Positions 43,801-50,909 of a stretch of 64,000 nt of DNA are shown here, in pieces. The number at the start of each line of letters is the position of its first letter. Positions within the stretch are counted from its first letter, which is position 1. The DNA is taken from the NCBI GenBank assembly GCA_905215345.1, contig CAJMPR010000003.1, forward strand, positions 310,001-374,000. Direction: 5' to 3'. Both the position numbers and the translations under genes were made by a program. This DNA is from an uncultured bacterium. Lineage in GTDB: Bacteria; Bacteroidota; Bacteroidia; Bacteroidales; Bacteroidaceae. Under the pieces are notes generated by a model. It was not told where the DNA came from. It saw only the letters and a list, made by a program, of their open reading frames with translations, and did not search any database.

Positions 43801-44922
43801 TCCCCCGTCACTTGTTCCAATCCATATATTATTCTTTTTATCTTCCACCATGCAACTGACCACATTGTCACTCAATGAATTTATAAAAGGAATATGCTTT
43901 ATGTGCTGAAAACGATTACACAAAGGATGATAATAGTTAAGACCGCCCCAATAAGTTCCAAGCCACATTCCACCTTGTGAATCCCGAAAGACACAACGAA
44001 CTGAATTTTGAGACAAACTTCTGTCCTGTGCCATAGAGCTTTTTATGGAAGAGAAACGGTCTTTTCCCTCCTTATATATATTCAAACCACTATATGTACC
44101 TACCCACAAGCGGTTTTCCGAATCTAAAGCTAAAGAACGTACATAATTTGAATTCAAACCGGATTTTCCATCTCCTGATTTATAATGCTTCAATTCTTTC
44201 GTTTTAATATCGTACAGATATAAACCATCCCCCTCAGTAGCAATCCAGATACGATTAAACATCTGACACAAAACAGACTGTATCCGCACTTTTGCAGGCA
44301 AATCTACCAACTTCTCCAAAACTCCGTCTTTCACGGAATAGGTATACAACCCCTTTTCCGCACCGATATAGATATAGTCCTTTTGGGCAACCAAAACGGT
44401 AGGTTTCAATAAATGCAAGGAAGCTGACAATGTATCATTCAAAAAGCGTTCACCTTTTACATCGAACAACAAAATGCTTTCTGCAGTCCCCAGCATCAAC
44501 CAGTCAGGTTTCATCGGTACAATACTGGTAATCGCTATATTCTGTCCTTTCTTTTTATAGTCATAATTAAAAAAGGCATCTTTATGCCGGTTATAAAGCG
44601 ATAACCCTTCCCGCGTTCCTACCCATATCCGATCTTCACTATCAACCGCTACACAACGCGAAATATCACTCGCAATGCTCTTCGGATTCGTATGCTGATG
44701 ACGGTAAACCGTAAAATTGTAACCGTCGTATTTGTTCAGGCCGTCATAAGTGGCAAACCACATATTCCCCTCTTTATCCTGATCTATGGCAAATATCGTG
44801 CTGTGAGACAAGCCGTCTTCCAATCCAATATGCGTAAAACGGATGTTCTCCGTATCGTTAGCATAGAGAGTGTCACCAAGTAATATTCCACATAGTATTA
44901 ATACAAATCGAAGTGTTCTCAT
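40876..44922 (-). CDS. Hybrid two-component system sensor/regulator of the heparan locus
   Basis: 1348 aa. Signal peptide (1-21), two seven-bladed propeller regions of Reg_prop repeats (e.g. NMWFATYDGLNKYDG, RLWVGTYSGLNIY, NIWIGTSDGGLNFYD), Y_Y_Y domain (FAYKLEGYNDEWY), one membrane helix (WWAVFMFVLIFILLIIGAF), HisKA with FYVDISHELRTPLTLI, HATPase (FKYTEEGESI, GVGIPEGKQKKIFERFYQ), receiver (ILVVEDNEELRQYL, DLVVTDVMMPVMDG) and C-terminal AraC-type HTH (SEISFMVGYNTPSYFAARFK). It binds a sugar signal in the periplasm and activates the locus. Probable target sites are at the four TTGT-N16-TTGT elements. Confidence 0.93.
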   Translation of the reverse strand: MRTLRFVLILCGILLGDTLYANDTENIRFTHIGLEDGLSHSTIFAIDQDKEGNMWFATYDGLNKYDGYNFTVYRHQHTNPKSIASDISRCVAVDSEDRIWVGTREGLSLYNRHKDAFFNYDYKKKGQNIAITSIVPMKPDWLMLGTAESILLFDVKGERFLNDTLSASLHLLKPTVLVAQKDYIYIGAEKGLYTYSVKDGVLEKLVDLPAKVRIQSVLCQMFNRIWIATEGDGLYLYDIKTKELKHYKSGDGKSGLNSNYVRSLALDSENRLWVGTYSGLNIYKEGKDRFSSIKSSMAQDRSLSQNSVRCVFRDSQGGMWLGTYWGGLNYYHPLCNRFQHIKHIPFINSLSDNVVSCMVEDKKNNIWIGTSDGGLNFYDNARKMYTNYIFGSDTSEGVPFKDIKTVYVDESNDKVYVGAHAGGMMVLHRKTGTKEFYNRQNSDIPSNNIYSIISDERGGLWVASLECLFYFDIAKKKFSVVDAEMVGRKMQELNRLLYRDSKKRIWAGGERGLSVYNQVDTSLSVNTDFQIDPVLQQSFINCFYESTSGYIWIGTRNGLFALKEGDEKLVQFTTADGLPSNVIYGILEDSYGRLWISTNQGLSCLTPESRKLRNFTIMDGLQSNQFNAGSYCRLNNGNMLFGGINGITSFRPETLIDNPYTPKPVINKLLVSNKAVLPDDETGILKENIQNVEHITLNSSQSSFSISFVVSNFIAGKHNTFAYKLEGYNDEWYRQGDITPVSYSNLPAGDYTFLLRAANNDGKWSEETAVLHIRVLPVWYRTWWAVFMFVLIFILLIIGAFRFFWLRKSMQARIRMERLEREKQEEISQMKIRFYVDISHELRTPLTLIVAPLQELLNRITGHWENEKLLYIQRNTNRLLHLVNQLMDYRRAELGIFELRPAYSNAYKRILNCFLNYENLSKKKDIDYNLYTELQDEELLFDGNYLDLIVNNLLSNAFKYTEEGESITVKLFKEDNYLVLQVADTGVGIPEGKQKKIFERFYQVENGREGSGIGLSLVQRLVELHHGKITLQSAVGKGSTFSIYLPQDRDVYSQEELHAGKGDGGEQRVYSTNARDIYIGDEDIPEGEELQEEDSSKRGTILVVEDNEELRQYLISGLSVQFNILEAENGQKALDILKEQDVDLVVTDVMMPVMDGVKLCKHIKQNLRTCHIPVYMLSAKVDVKYQLEGLQVGADDYIPKPFSMAVLKAKIMNMLRTRYRVFERYSNMTEIEPEKLTNNTMDEDLLRKAIAVIEKNMDNVEFSTEQFASEMNMSRSNLHLKLKAITGKSAIEFIHKIRFNRACQLLTEGKYTVSEISFMVGYNTPSYFAARFKKYMGCLPTEYGKSNK

Positions 44923-44962
44923 AAATATTATAATATTCTATGTGGCAAATAAACAAAATATA

Positions 44963-46867
44963 TTAATGATATGAAATATAAATCCGAATTTTCTTATGTC
45001 CGGCATCCGGCAATATCCGTAAAGGAATAAAAGAAAAGCCCGGCACAGGATTAAATATCCTACCGTCTTCATCCGTAGGGGCAACTTCTATCTTTCCGGC
45101 CTCACAGGCTATATTCACCCTACCTTTTCCTTTCTCTATACTTACATTTCGCGTACCTATTTCAGCCCTTTCTGAAGGCGATGCTATAACCGGAAGAACC
45201 AGATAAGAAGAATCCGGGCAATTTTCCACATTTATAGTCACTCCTTGTTTCGTATAAGAATAATTAACAGCCACAGGTATTGACACTTGCATAGGAGCTT
45301 GTTGATTAATATCTACCAGATGCGTTTTCAGAAGGAAACAATGGCCATTCTTCTCCTTCGTATAAATAATATCCGTATCCAAATCATCCAGATTACTATA
45401 AACAACTCCATCTTGAATCAATTCTACTCTGGGAGTGCCGCTCATCAGATATTCCCGGCTGTTACTTTGCATATTGGGCGCTTCTATCAACTGGTATTGA
45501 TTCATAGTCGCTGCAAAAACAGGTCCTCCCTCTGCATGCCACAATAGCGAAAGAGCCCCGCCCATCGGGTGAGTACCCTTAACCTTATATTCTGCGTCAA
45601 AGCCTGTAAACGTTGCACGCCATGACCCTTCCGCCAAAAGCCATGTACGAATATCCTGAAAGTATTTCATTCCATAAGCTATATCACGAGGTAATGCTTT
45701 ACCGGATGTTTCTTTTGCGGATGGTAACTCCAGAAAAGCAGTCAATGCTTTGGCATGCCCGAAAGTATGATGTATACAGGGGGGAATACCAGATACCTGA
45801 TAATCTCGTCCTGCATGTAAAAGTCCTTCATCAGTTGACTTTTTTAACAACCGAACATTCCTGCGAATAGCTTCCAAATATTCCGGATGACGGTCGGACA
45901 TGGCATAATAACCTCCCATAAAACCATCACTTGTCCTTCCTCCCCAATAAGTCCACTTAAAGCTACGTGTCCCCCAGCTATTATCCCAAGCACCGTCAGG
46001 CAACATAAATTCCAGATGGGTATTCATAGAGCGCTCAACGATGGCAAGCAATTCAGCGTCTTTCACCATCAACGCATAATAAGCCAGATTAGGCAAGGAC
46101 TCTTCCACATTATAACCTAAGTCCACCGGAAGACAGCCATTCTTCGTCGGATTCCATATTTTCGGTCCTTCACCATACAGGAAATAATCGTTTTTAGTAA
46201 AGAAACTCTTTAAATCCGTAGCAACAATCCTTGCTTCTTCTATAAAGTCAGGACGATTGAACATATCTCCAATCGCCTGTAGCGCGTAAGTAACCGAAGC
46301 TGAATAGTTAACATTATTCAATCGCGTCATCCCTTTATGCATACGACGGCTGTACATCTGAGGATTATTCATCATAAATTCACCCGCCTGAAGCAATTGC
46401 TGCTTCCAATGATTCCGCGTAGAATCATCTAACAAATGTCCATGATAGTGTACGGCTTCGTAGAGTGCAATGGCAGCAAATACCGTCGTACCACTCCAAT
46501 CTGAAACATGAATATCATTCATCCAAGAACCATCGGGACGATGTACATTTTCCATCCAAGCCATCAACCGCTTTGCGGCAACCAGATATTTATCATTACC
46601 GGTCTTATCGGCCAGATACATTAACGGAAGAACTGTATCACCGATACGTCCATGTATACGTCCACAAGCAGGACACAAGAATCCTCCGTCAAGAGCCGGA
46701 TGCATATCGCTACATTGATAAGTCAGCAGGGTATCGACCCATTCTGTCAGCAAATTTTCGGCCTCACTGCGCAAAGCGCTGTCAGAAGAACTGTCATTTA
46801 CATTTATGACTTGCCCGGAGAGAACAAGAGTATACGACAGCAGAATTACAAAAACTATGTTTCTCAT
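44963..46867 (-). CDS. Secreted polysaccharide-active enzyme, family uncertain (lyase-like)
   Basis: 634 aa with a signal peptide (FVILLSYTLVLSGQ). An alpha/alpha-toroid-like helical region (residues about 30-400: MAWMENVHRPDGSWMNDIHV, GYNVEESLPNLAYYAL, FKWTYWGGRTSDGFMGGYYA) is followed by a beta-rich region (SREYLMSGTPRVELIQDG, THLVDINQQ). This two-part plan is shared by heparinase/chondroitinase-type lyases. An early FLCPACGRIHGRIGD with C-x2-C may bind metal. I cannot assign a CAZy family; PL37 was considered. It has its own operator-type promoter, so co-regulation with the heparan locus is likely. Confidence 0.6.
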   Translation of the reverse strand: MRNIVFVILLSYTLVLSGQVINVNDSSSDSALRSEAENLLTEWVDTLLTYQCSDMHPALDGGFLCPACGRIHGRIGDTVLPLMYLADKTGNDKYLVAAKRLMAWMENVHRPDGSWMNDIHVSDWSGTTVFAAIALYEAVHYHGHLLDDSTRNHWKQQLLQAGEFMMNNPQMYSRRMHKGMTRLNNVNYSASVTYALQAIGDMFNRPDFIEEARIVATDLKSFFTKNDYFLYGEGPKIWNPTKNGCLPVDLGYNVEESLPNLAYYALMVKDAELLAIVERSMNTHLEFMLPDGAWDNSWGTRSFKWTYWGGRTSDGFMGGYYAMSDRHPEYLEAIRRNVRLLKKSTDEGLLHAGRDYQVSGIPPCIHHTFGHAKALTAFLELPSAKETSGKALPRDIAYGMKYFQDIRTWLLAEGSWRATFTGFDAEYKVKGTHPMGGALSLLWHAEGGPVFAATMNQYQLIEAPNMQSNSREYLMSGTPRVELIQDGVVYSNLDDLDTDIIYTKEKNGHCFLLKTHLVDINQQAPMQVSIPVAVNYSYTKQGVTINVENCPDSSYLVLPVIASPSERAEIGTRNVSIEKGKGRVNIACEAGKIEVAPTDEDGRIFNPVPGFSFIPLRILPDAGHKKIRIYISYH

Positions 46868-46895
46868 ACTTATTTATTAATTAGATTTTCCTCCC

Positions 46896-47000
46896 CAAAA
46901 TTAAGACTTTCGTACGATGATTCCTTTTCCTTTTATCTAATAGTCCACAATATCTGTTTACAAACGACCGCAATATTGTTGAATTCCCAATAATTTTGTC
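46896..47000 (-). promoter_or_regulatory. Promoter of the 634-aa enzyme with HTCS operator candidate (site 3)
   Basis: -7 box TAATTTTG (46903-46896). On the plus strand GCAATATTGTTGAAT holds TTGT at 46976 and a second TTGT lies at 46996: 20-base spacing, 73 bases from the box, as at sites 1 and 2. Confidence 0.6.
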
Positions 47001-47110
47001 GAATAACCACTTCCGAAGACAAAATTGATGTATTTTAAAACATAAGAAGCCATTGAATAACCCCAAAAGCCCTATTTTAGCATCAGTTATTAAAACTATC
47101 TATATAATAT

Positions 47111-49072
47111 ATGAAAAACTTACCTTTATTAATGTGTACTGCATTCTGTGGGCTACATACTGCCCAAGCGGAAGCCGCAGACAAGAAAAACGAAAGACCT
47201 AACATTCTCTGGGTTACTTTCGAAGATACCAGTTCTTATGAATTCGGTTGCTATGGCAACAAGGATGTACATACCCCCAATGCTGACAGCCTCGCTGCCA
47301 AAGGCATACAGTTTATGAATGCATGGTCGGTAGCTCCACAAAGTTCGGCCGCACGTTCTTCTCTCATCACCGGTTGTTACTCCAGCACTTACGGAATGGA
47401 TATCCATCCTGTCCCCTACGATACGCCTGCCGATATATTCTTCCCGCAAAGGTTACGCGAAGCCGGATATTACTGTACCAATAACAGTAAAACGCATTAT
47501 AACTCCACAACCGACAATAAAAGTTGTTGGGACGAATGTACTCCTAAAGCATCATATAACAGTCCTAAACGTGGTAAAGACCAACCGTTCTTTGCCGTAT
47601 ACAACACCGTAACTTCCCACATGGGGCGTGTCCGCACTTTCCACACGGATGGTCGAAGAGATTTCACCACAGAAGGCATTTATCCGGAATTATTGACATT
47701 ACCTGATTATGTACCCGATCTGCCGGAAGTACGCTCTGATTATGCAGGACATCTGGAAGCTGTACAAGATGTAGACACTTGGCTTGGATTCTTCTTGAAA
47801 GACTTAAAAGAAAAAGGGTTAGACGATAATACGATTATCTTCTTTTATAGCGATCATGGCGGTTGCGTGGCACGTGGAAAAGGATATTTATACGAAAGCG
47901 GCCTGAAAGTTCCTTTAATAGCTTATTTCCCACCCAAATGGCAACATTTGGCAGGAAGAGGCCCTGGAAAAGAGTATGGTTTGATTAACTTCACCGACCT
48001 CGGTCCTACCGTACTAAGCATTGCAGGCATAAAGCCTCCCAAGCACATGCAAGGGAAAGCTTATTGCGGAAAATACGCGTCAGCGGAAAAACGGGAAATG
48101 CAGTTTGGATTGACAGCCAACCAACTTCACCACTTCATGCCGGTACGCGCCGCTTCAGACGGACGCTATAAATATATCCGCAGCTACATACCCTACCGTC
48201 AATTTGCTCTGCGCAATTATTATCAATGGGGAATGCCCTCCAACAAAGCATGGGACAAATTAGTATTGGGCGGACATAATACCAATCCCGACTGGGAACA
48301 AACATTCAAAGCTCATCCTGCTGAAATGCTGTTTGACCTCGAAAAAGATCCGGGCGAATTGAATGATTTGGCCACTTCACCCGAATATGCTGATGTGTTG
48401 GCAAAGATGCGCCAGGCAATGTCAGATCATATCCGTTCAACCAAAGACTTAGGTTTCTTTATACCGACTTCACGCGAACACGTAATTTTATACGATAAGG
48501 TACGCAAAGAGAAATACCCGTTGAACGAACTGTATAATCTCGTTGAATTAGCCGGTACGGCCACTTCGGCAGATGTTCCCGTATTTGAGAAGGCGCTGAC
48601 CAGCCAATATCCCGAAATGCGCTATTGGGCGGCTGTCGGGCTGGCACAACTCGGCAACAGAGGAGAATATAAGAATTGTCCGGAAGCATTGCTTGCCCTA
48701 TTGAATGATGCAGACCCGTATATTGCTTGTGAAGCAGCCTATGCCGCAGCTTATTTGGGCGAAGCAGCCAAAGGCATCCAACGCTTGAATTACCCGGTAC
48801 AAGAAGCTGACCGGAAAATCGGTTATTCTTTACTGGAATGTCTGGCTCTGGATAAAAACATGCAACCTGCTATCCGCGTTCATTTAGCTGACTTAAAAGA
48901 GAAGGCGGAAAAACTTCCACGCAAGGAAAATGAAGATGCCGGTTTAATGGCACGCGGTATACTGGTAGACCTCGGAGAAATGGACATCAAAGACTTACAT
49001 GGTCCTGAAGCCTACAAACAAGGATTAAAGTTGAATCACGGACGCAGACCGATGGTTCCACTACCCAATTGA
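47111..49072 (+). CDS. S1 sulfatase, Ser-type, N-sulfoglucosamine-sulfohydrolase-like, with HEAT-like tail
   Basis: 653 aa with a signal peptide (LPLLMCTAFCGLHTAQA). Metal site NILWVTFEDTSSYEFGCYG; active-site motif APQSSAARSSLITG, S78-x-A-x-R, with Ser78 expected to become formylglycine. YSDHGGCVARGKGYLYESGL and HFMPVRAASDGRYKYIR follow. The C-terminal ~150 residues are helical repeats (YWAAVGLAQLGNRGEY, YIACEAAYAAAYLGEAA) like HEAT. This layout is common in heparan N-sulfatase-like (S1_8) enzymes. It is the only plus-strand gene of the locus; its promoter (weak TATTTTAG at 47073) lacks the operator. Confidence 0.75.
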   Translation: MKNLPLLMCTAFCGLHTAQAEAADKKNERPNILWVTFEDTSSYEFGCYGNKDVHTPNADSLAAKGIQFMNAWSVAPQSSAARSSLITGCYSSTYGMDIHPVPYDTPADIFFPQRLREAGYYCTNNSKTHYNSTTDNKSCWDECTPKASYNSPKRGKDQPFFAVYNTVTSHMGRVRTFHTDGRRDFTTEGIYPELLTLPDYVPDLPEVRSDYAGHLEAVQDVDTWLGFFLKDLKEKGLDDNTIIFFYSDHGGCVARGKGYLYESGLKVPLIAYFPPKWQHLAGRGPGKEYGLINFTDLGPTVLSIAGIKPPKHMQGKAYCGKYASAEKREMQFGLTANQLHHFMPVRAASDGRYKYIRSYIPYRQFALRNYYQWGMPSNKAWDKLVLGGHNTNPDWEQTFKAHPAEMLFDLEKDPGELNDLATSPEYADVLAKMRQAMSDHIRSTKDLGFFIPTSREHVILYDKVRKEKYPLNELYNLVELAGTATSADVPVFEKALTSQYPEMRYWAAVGLAQLGNRGEYKNCPEALLALLNDADPYIACEAAYAAAYLGEAAKGIQRLNYPVQEADRKIGYSLLECLALDKNMQPAIRVHLADLKEKAEKLPRKENEDAGLMARGILVDLGEMDIKDLHGPEAYKQGLKLNHGRRPMVPLPN

Positions 49073-49085
49073 CAATTGTCAATTG
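49066..49085. repeat. 20-bp perfect palindrome carrying both convergent stop codons
   Basis: CAATTGACAATTGTCAATTG. The sulfatase TGA (49070-49072) and the MATE TGA (minus strand, 49081-49079) both lie inside. It belongs to the GACAATTG repeat family and is followed by GGCTGCGC. Confidence 0.7.
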
Positions 49086-50440
49086 CAAGGCTGCGCCTGT
49101 GCCTTAAACTTACGGAACTGCCAAGTCAGCATCACCACAGCTATCAAGCTGGCAATCAAATCGGAAACCGGCATGCTATACCACACGCCGGCAGCACCAT
49201 AGAAACGAGGCAGAATCAACAGGCAAGGCAGCAGCACTACCATCTGGCGGGTAAGGGAAAGAAATATTGCCTTACTCGCCATTCCTATACTCTGAAAGAA
49301 GTTAGCTGCCACCATTTGAAAACCGATAATCGGGAAAAATATCACCACAATACGTAAACCTTCAGCCGAAATCTCAATCAGCTTAGCATCCGATGTAAAG
49401 ATGCTTACTACCAAATCAGGCACCAACATACCCACTAAAAAGCCAAAGGTTGTTATCCCCGTGGCATATACAATCGTAAGCTTCAGCACCCGCGTTACAC
49501 GCTCATATTGCTTTGCTCCGAAATTATATCCGGCAATAGGCTGCATTCCCTGATTCAGCCCCATTACAATCATCACCACTATAAACACCAGGCGGTTCAC
49601 TATGCCGAAAGCACCGATAGCCAAATCACCACCATATTTTTTCAACCCCTGGTTAATAAGAATGACAATAAAACAAGCTGCCAGATTCATCAGGAAAGGA
49701 GACATACCGATAGCAAGCGAATCGAATACAATCTTACGCCTCAAGCGGAAAATCCCCCGGTGGAAGTGCAATAACTCATCTTTGTTACTGAAAATCCTAA
49801 ACTGCCATATCAAGGAGATAACTTGCGCCACAATAGTAGCAATAGCCGCCCCACGAATCCCCCAGCCAAAGCCATAAATAAACAAGGGATCCAATATCGT
49901 ATTTATTACCACCGTAGCGATAGTGGCGTACATCGCCTTTTGCGGATGCCCGGAGGAACGCAGTACCGCATTCAATCCCAGATACAGATGCGTAATGGTA
50001 TTTCCCAGAAGAATAACCTGCATATAGTCGCGCGCATACCCCACCGTCTCATCACTGCCTCCGAAGAAGTAGAGGATGGGGTCAAGAAAGAGCAACACCA
50101 CAACCGTAAAGGCCAACCCCAGCAAGATATTCAAGACAAATACATTTCCCAGAACCCGCTGGGCGGTATCATAATCTTTCTGTCCCAACTTCACTGAAAT
50201 CAATGTAGAAGCACCTACTCCTACCAATGAGCCGAAAGCGGCAGCGAGATTCATCAGCGGGAAAGTCAGCGCCAACCCGGAGATAGCCATTGTACCCACA
50301 CCATGTCCGATGAAGATACTATCCACCATATTATATAAGGAAGATGCCGTCATTGCTATAATTGCCGGTACGGCATATTGCATCAGTAGTTTTCCAATCT
50401 TCTCCGTCCCCAACGCCGTGGGGGTATTTTGTCCTGCCAT
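49079..50440 (-). CDS. MATE-family efflux transporter
   Basis: 453 aa, about 12 hydrophobic helices in two halves. MATE signatures: LLMQYAVPAIIAMTASSLYN, GVGTMAISGLALTFPLMNLA, LGLNAVLRSSGHPQKAMYAT and GLNQGMQPIAGYNFGAKQYE. Cation-coupled export of drugs or metabolites is the family role; substrate unknown. It has a clear consensus promoter and ends convergent with the sulfatase. Confidence 0.9.
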   Translation of the reverse strand: MAGQNTPTALGTEKIGKLLMQYAVPAIIAMTASSLYNMVDSIFIGHGVGTMAISGLALTFPLMNLAAAFGSLVGVGASTLISVKLGQKDYDTAQRVLGNVFVLNILLGLAFTVVVLLFLDPILYFFGGSDETVGYARDYMQVILLGNTITHLYLGLNAVLRSSGHPQKAMYATIATVVINTILDPLFIYGFGWGIRGAAIATIVAQVISLIWQFRIFSNKDELLHFHRGIFRLRRKIVFDSLAIGMSPFLMNLAACFIVILINQGLKKYGGDLAIGAFGIVNRLVFIVVMIVMGLNQGMQPIAGYNFGAKQYERVTRVLKLTIVYATGITTFGFLVGMLVPDLVVSIFTSDAKLIEISAEGLRIVVIFFPIIGFQMVAANFFQSIGMASKAIFLSLTRQMVVLLPCLLILPRFYGAAGVWYSMPVSDLIASLIAVVMLTWQFRKFKAQAQPCN

Positions 50441-50470
50441 ACTATACCTATTTCTTTTCTATTTGGGGTG

Positions 50471-50501
50471 CAAAGGTACGCATTTCTTGCAAAAGGACAA
50501 A
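50471..50501 (-). promoter_or_regulatory. Consensus promoter of the MATE gene
   Basis: Minus strand TTTG (50501-50498), 19 bases, TACCTTTG (50478-50471). Predicted leader about 27 bases. Confidence 0.7.
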
Positions 50502-50600
50502 CTGATTCACCTTTACTATTTTCAACATGTACTAATCATATTCACACTAGGGCACCCCAGCATAATATATTAATTATCAACAGCATAAAAGTCCCACAGA

Positions 50601-50709
50601 ATTCCTCCATAGTGAGACATTATTCCCAAGACGGTGGAACTAAATTTCCAACGCACTGGGAAAGAATTCCCAATATGGTGGGAATATGTTCTCAACAAAG
50701 CGGGAATAC
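50601..50709. repeat. Five degenerate 22-bp tandem palindromic repeats
   Basis: Unit starts at 50601, 50622, 50644, 50666 and 50688; clearest form ATTCCCAATATGGTGGGAAT. Each unit is a small dyad (TTCCCA ... TGGGAA). Units differ at many positions but keep the dyad. They lie in the 470-base gap between MATE and lysS. Confidence 0.6.
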
Positions 50710-50747
50710 ACCCGTCAAGCACCTGAACAGTTACAACTTAATAATTT

Positions 50748-50790
50748 AAGTTTCGCATGCTGCTCAGCTTCTTAGTTGAACTTGCGAAAC
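50748..50790. repeat. Inverted repeat upstream of lysS
   Basis: AGTTTCGCA (about 50749-50757) pairs with TGCGAAACC region (50783-50791). No T run on either side. Could be an old terminator for the upstream region. The remaining part of 50441-50909 holds two promoters and the 22-bp repeats. Confidence 0.4.
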
Positions 50791-50850
50791 CTGAGTAAAC
50801 AAGATCACCACTGAATAGAAGGGCCTGTTCGCTTTATTTAGAGGAAAAGG

Positions 50851-50882
50851 TTCGTATTTCTGAAAAATGTTTCGTATTTTTG
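50851..50882 (+). promoter_or_regulatory. lysS promoter
   Basis: TTCG (one mismatch to TTTG) at 50851-50854, 20 bases, TATTTTTG at 50875-50882. Predicted leader of about 24 bases to the ATG at 50910. Confidence 0.55.
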
Positions 50883-50909
50883 TCCCCAAATTGAGTGAAT
50901 TATAACGAA

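Noticed and set aside
47073..47110. HTCS operator for the plus-strand sulfatase
   Set aside because: At the mirrored positions (about 46977-47000) there is no ACAA pair spaced 20 bases; site 3 is phased to the minus-strand gene instead.
50601..50709. CRISPR array
   Set aside because: The 22-bp units are contiguous and degenerate, without unique spacers.
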